The notes below the pieces were generated by a model. The model did no database searches. It was not told the DNA's origin and saw only the letters and a program-made list of their open reading frames with translations. A stretch of DNA of 8,847 bases, taken from positions 1 through 8,847 of the forward strand of contig DATEDC010000041.1 in NCBI GenBank assembly GCA_035286585.1, given 5' to 3'. A program made the position numbers and the translations under genes. Positions 7,292 to 8,847 of the stretch are shown here, piece after piece. Positions within the stretch are counted from its first letter, which is position 1. Every line of letters begins with the position of its first letter. The DNA is from DSOS01 sp035286585. Its GTDB lineage: Bacteria > Chloroflexota > Anaerolineae > Anaerolineales > UBA4823.

Positions 7292-8847
7292 ATGAGAAAC
7301 AACATCGGCAAACGAAAGCGTTCCTTATTTACCCGCAGCCGGGAGGCTATGCGGGAATACCCCCGCCAGTTTTGGGTCCTTGTGGGAGCAACCTTTATCG
7401 ACCGCCTTGGCGGCGCGCTGCTGTTCCCTTTCTTCACCCTGTACCTGACGCGCAAGTTCACGATCGGCATGACCCAGGTGGGGGTGATCTTCGGGGTGTT
7501 CGCCATCTCCAGCTTCATCGGCAGCATGATCGGCGGGGCGCTGACCGACCGGATCGGGCGCAAGTCGATGCTGATCTTCGGCCTGGCGATGAGCGCCGTC
7601 TCAAGCGTGCTGATGGGGGTGATCGATGTATTGCCGCTTTTCATCGTGGTTACCCTGCTGGTGGGCATCCTTTCCGAGACGGGCAGCCCAGCCCAGCAAG
7701 CCCTGATTGCCGACCTGCTGCCCGAAAAGCAACGCGCCAGCGGATTCGGCATCCTCAGGGTGGCATTCAACCTGGCGGTGACCATAGGCCCGGTGATCGG
7801 GGGATTCCTGGCCTCGCGTTCTTATTTGCTGCTATTCATCAGCGACGCCGTTACCAGCCTGATCACTGCGGCGATCGTTTACTTTGCCCTGCACGAGACG
7901 CGCCAAAAACCTGCAGCGGATGCGCCCGAGCAGAGCATGGGAGAGACCTTCCGCGGCTACTTCAAAGTATTGAGCGATAAGGCTTACATCTGGTTTTTAT
8001 TCGCCTCGATCCTGATGGTGCTGGTATACCTGCAAATGAACACTACCCTGGCAGTTTACCTGCGGGACACTCACGGGGTCAGCGAACAGGGCTTCGGCTA
8101 CATCTTGAGCCTGAACGCGGGCATGGTAGTCCTGTTCCAGTTCTCGGTCACGCGCTGGATCAACCGCTACAACCCGCTGATGGTGATGACAGCCGGCACT
8201 CTTCTCTACGCCATCGGCTTTGCCATGTACGGATTTGTGGGCGCTTTCAGCCTGTTCCTGGCCGCCATGGCGGTCATCACGGTCGGGGAGATGATGGTCA
8301 GCCCGGTAGGCCAGGCAATCGTGGCCCGGCTGGCGCCGGAGGAGATGCGCGGGCGGTACATGGCCGTGTTCAGCTTTAGCTGGCTGATCCCCATCGCCAT
8401 CGGGCCATTTCTGGCCGGCATGGTGATGGACTACTGGAATCCGGACTGGGTGTGGTATCTGGCGGGCATCCTCGGCGTGCTGGCAAGCGGGGCGTATTAC
8501 TGGCTGGGCTGGCAGGCCGGACAGGCGCGCCACGCAGCAATCGACCAGCGCCTGCGGATCGTGGAGCGGCTGGAGGAGAGCAAGATCACCGCCGAGCAGG
8601 CTGCTCACCTGCTCGCTAGCGTCGAGGAAGGCGTGTGGACCCGGCTGACGCCAGCCGCAGCAGAGGCAGAGAAACGCCACGTGCGTATCCAGGTCAGCGC
8701 GCTGGGGAGCGGGGTGATGAAAAGCGACCTGCGCATCCCCATCGGCCTGGTCAGCACCCTGCGCCACACCCCGGGGCAAGTATCAGCCGCGCTGGCCAGT
8801 TATAACCAGAGCGAGCTGAAAGACAAGATTGGGGTGAGCGTGGCGGG
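7292..8847 (+). CDS. MFS transporter with C-terminal SHOCT-like/YvlB-type soluble tail (3' partial)
   Basis: The frame from ATG 7292 stays open to the window end, giving at least 518 residues; the stop lies outside. Residues about 27-410 form twelve hydrophobic segments of a drug:H+ antiporter-like major facilitator. TM1 carries FIDRLGGALLFPFFTLYLT, and the loop after TM2 has motif A (GGALTDRIGRK, 81-91). A second-half segment reads RLAPEEMRGRYM. Such proteins export drugs or metabolites using the proton gradient; the substrate is unknown. Ordinary members end near residue 400. Here a charged tail follows: VERLEESKITAEQAAHLL (424-441), then HVRIQVSALGSG and DLRIPIGLVSTL (463-490). This looks like the SHOCT-like segment and small domain of YvlB-type proteins. 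ATG 7292 directly abuts the preceding TAA and has GGGGGAA about eight bases upstream, so coupled translation is likely. ATG 7349 is a poorer alternative because its purine run is only two bases away. Confidence 0.9.
   Translation, partial: MRNNIGKRKRSLFTRSREAMREYPRQFWVLVGATFIDRLGGALLFPFFTLYLTRKFTIGMTQVGVIFGVFAISSFIGSMIGGALTDRIGRKSMLIFGLAMSAVSSVLMGVIDVLPLFIVVTLLVGILSETGSPAQQALIADLLPEKQRASGFGILRVAFNLAVTIGPVIGGFLASRSYLLLFISDAVTSLITAAIVYFALHETRQKPAADAPEQSMGETFRGYFKVLSDKAYIWFLFASILMVLVYLQMNTTLAVYLRDTHGVSEQGFGYILSLNAGMVVLFQFSVTRWINRYNPLMVMTAGTLLYAIGFAMYGFVGAFSLFLAAMAVITVGEMMVSPVGQAIVARLAPEEMRGRYMAVFSFSWLIPIAIGPFLAGMVMDYWNPDWVWYLAGILGVLASGAYYWLGWQAGQARHAAIDQRLRIVERLEESKITAEQAAHLLASVEEGVWTRLTPAAAEAEKRHVRIQVSALGSGVMKSDLRIPIGLVSTLRHTPGQVSAALASYNQSELKDKIGVSVA

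Noticed and set aside
7219..7785. 188-codon open frame on the minus strand
   Set aside because: It is antisense to the 3' end of the secreted-protein gene and the 5' part of the MFS gene; its composition is that of a reverse shadow of membrane-protein codons.
7117..7980. 287-codon open frame on the plus strand
   Set aside because: It overlaps the end of the secreted protein and the start of the MFS gene in another frame. The translation is Arg/Pro-rich, with no family features.
7997..8779. 260-codon open frame on the minus strand
   Set aside because: It is antisense to the MFS gene and rich in His, Gln, Asp and Ala. It has no recognisable domain, whereas the plus-strand frame gives a clear 12-helix transporter with motif A.

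Overview
The window is bacterial, compact and moderately GC-rich. It holds five protein-coding genes, two of them cut by the window edges. I see no RNA gene, CRISPR array or insertion sequence. The lineage cannot be proved from the sequence. Three traits together suggest Chloroflexota, perhaps Anaerolineae: a zinc-ribbon/class III cyclase/STAND ATPase/TPR giant protein, a secreted protein whose mature N-terminus carries SYLPLIFKQ, and a DNRLRE (CBM96-like) beta domain. This assignment is an inference from family distribution.

Layout. Bases 2-826 (+) encode the C-terminal part of an FtsX/MacB-type ABC permease. Six bases later comes its cognate ATPase (833-1504, +), so these two form the end of an efflux or lipoprotein-type ABC operon. 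A 120-base convergent gap with a perfect 10-bp inverted repeat separates them from a 1235-residue protein on the minus strand (1625-5332). That protein combines two zinc ribbons, a class III nucleotide cyclase domain, a STAND-type ATPase and a long TPR-like helical region. A 405-base divergent spacer (5333-5737) follows. It contains a palindromic -10-like box, a short operator-like palindrome and a strong 14-bp inverted repeat followed by a T-rich run. To the right lie a secreted two-module beta protein (5738-7291, +: CBM9/DOMON-like plus DNRLRE) and, with no intervening base, an MFS transporter (7292 to the window end, +).

The MFS gene is easy to miss because it has no stop codon inside the window. 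It runs about 110 residues past its twelfth membrane helix, into a soluble tail. That tail resembles the SHOCT-like / YvlB-type module (a short 'leucine-rich helix after GKIT-type turn' segment followed by a small 'RI-V...RIP-LV' domain). This transporter-regulatory-domain fusion is the most unusual feature of the window.

How the genes work together is only partly visible. The ABC pair clearly functions as one transporter. The secreted protein and the MFS transporter are probably co-transcribed and translationally coupled. The cyclase protein is a stand-alone signal-transduction gene reading the opposite way, and nothing in the window identifies its target.
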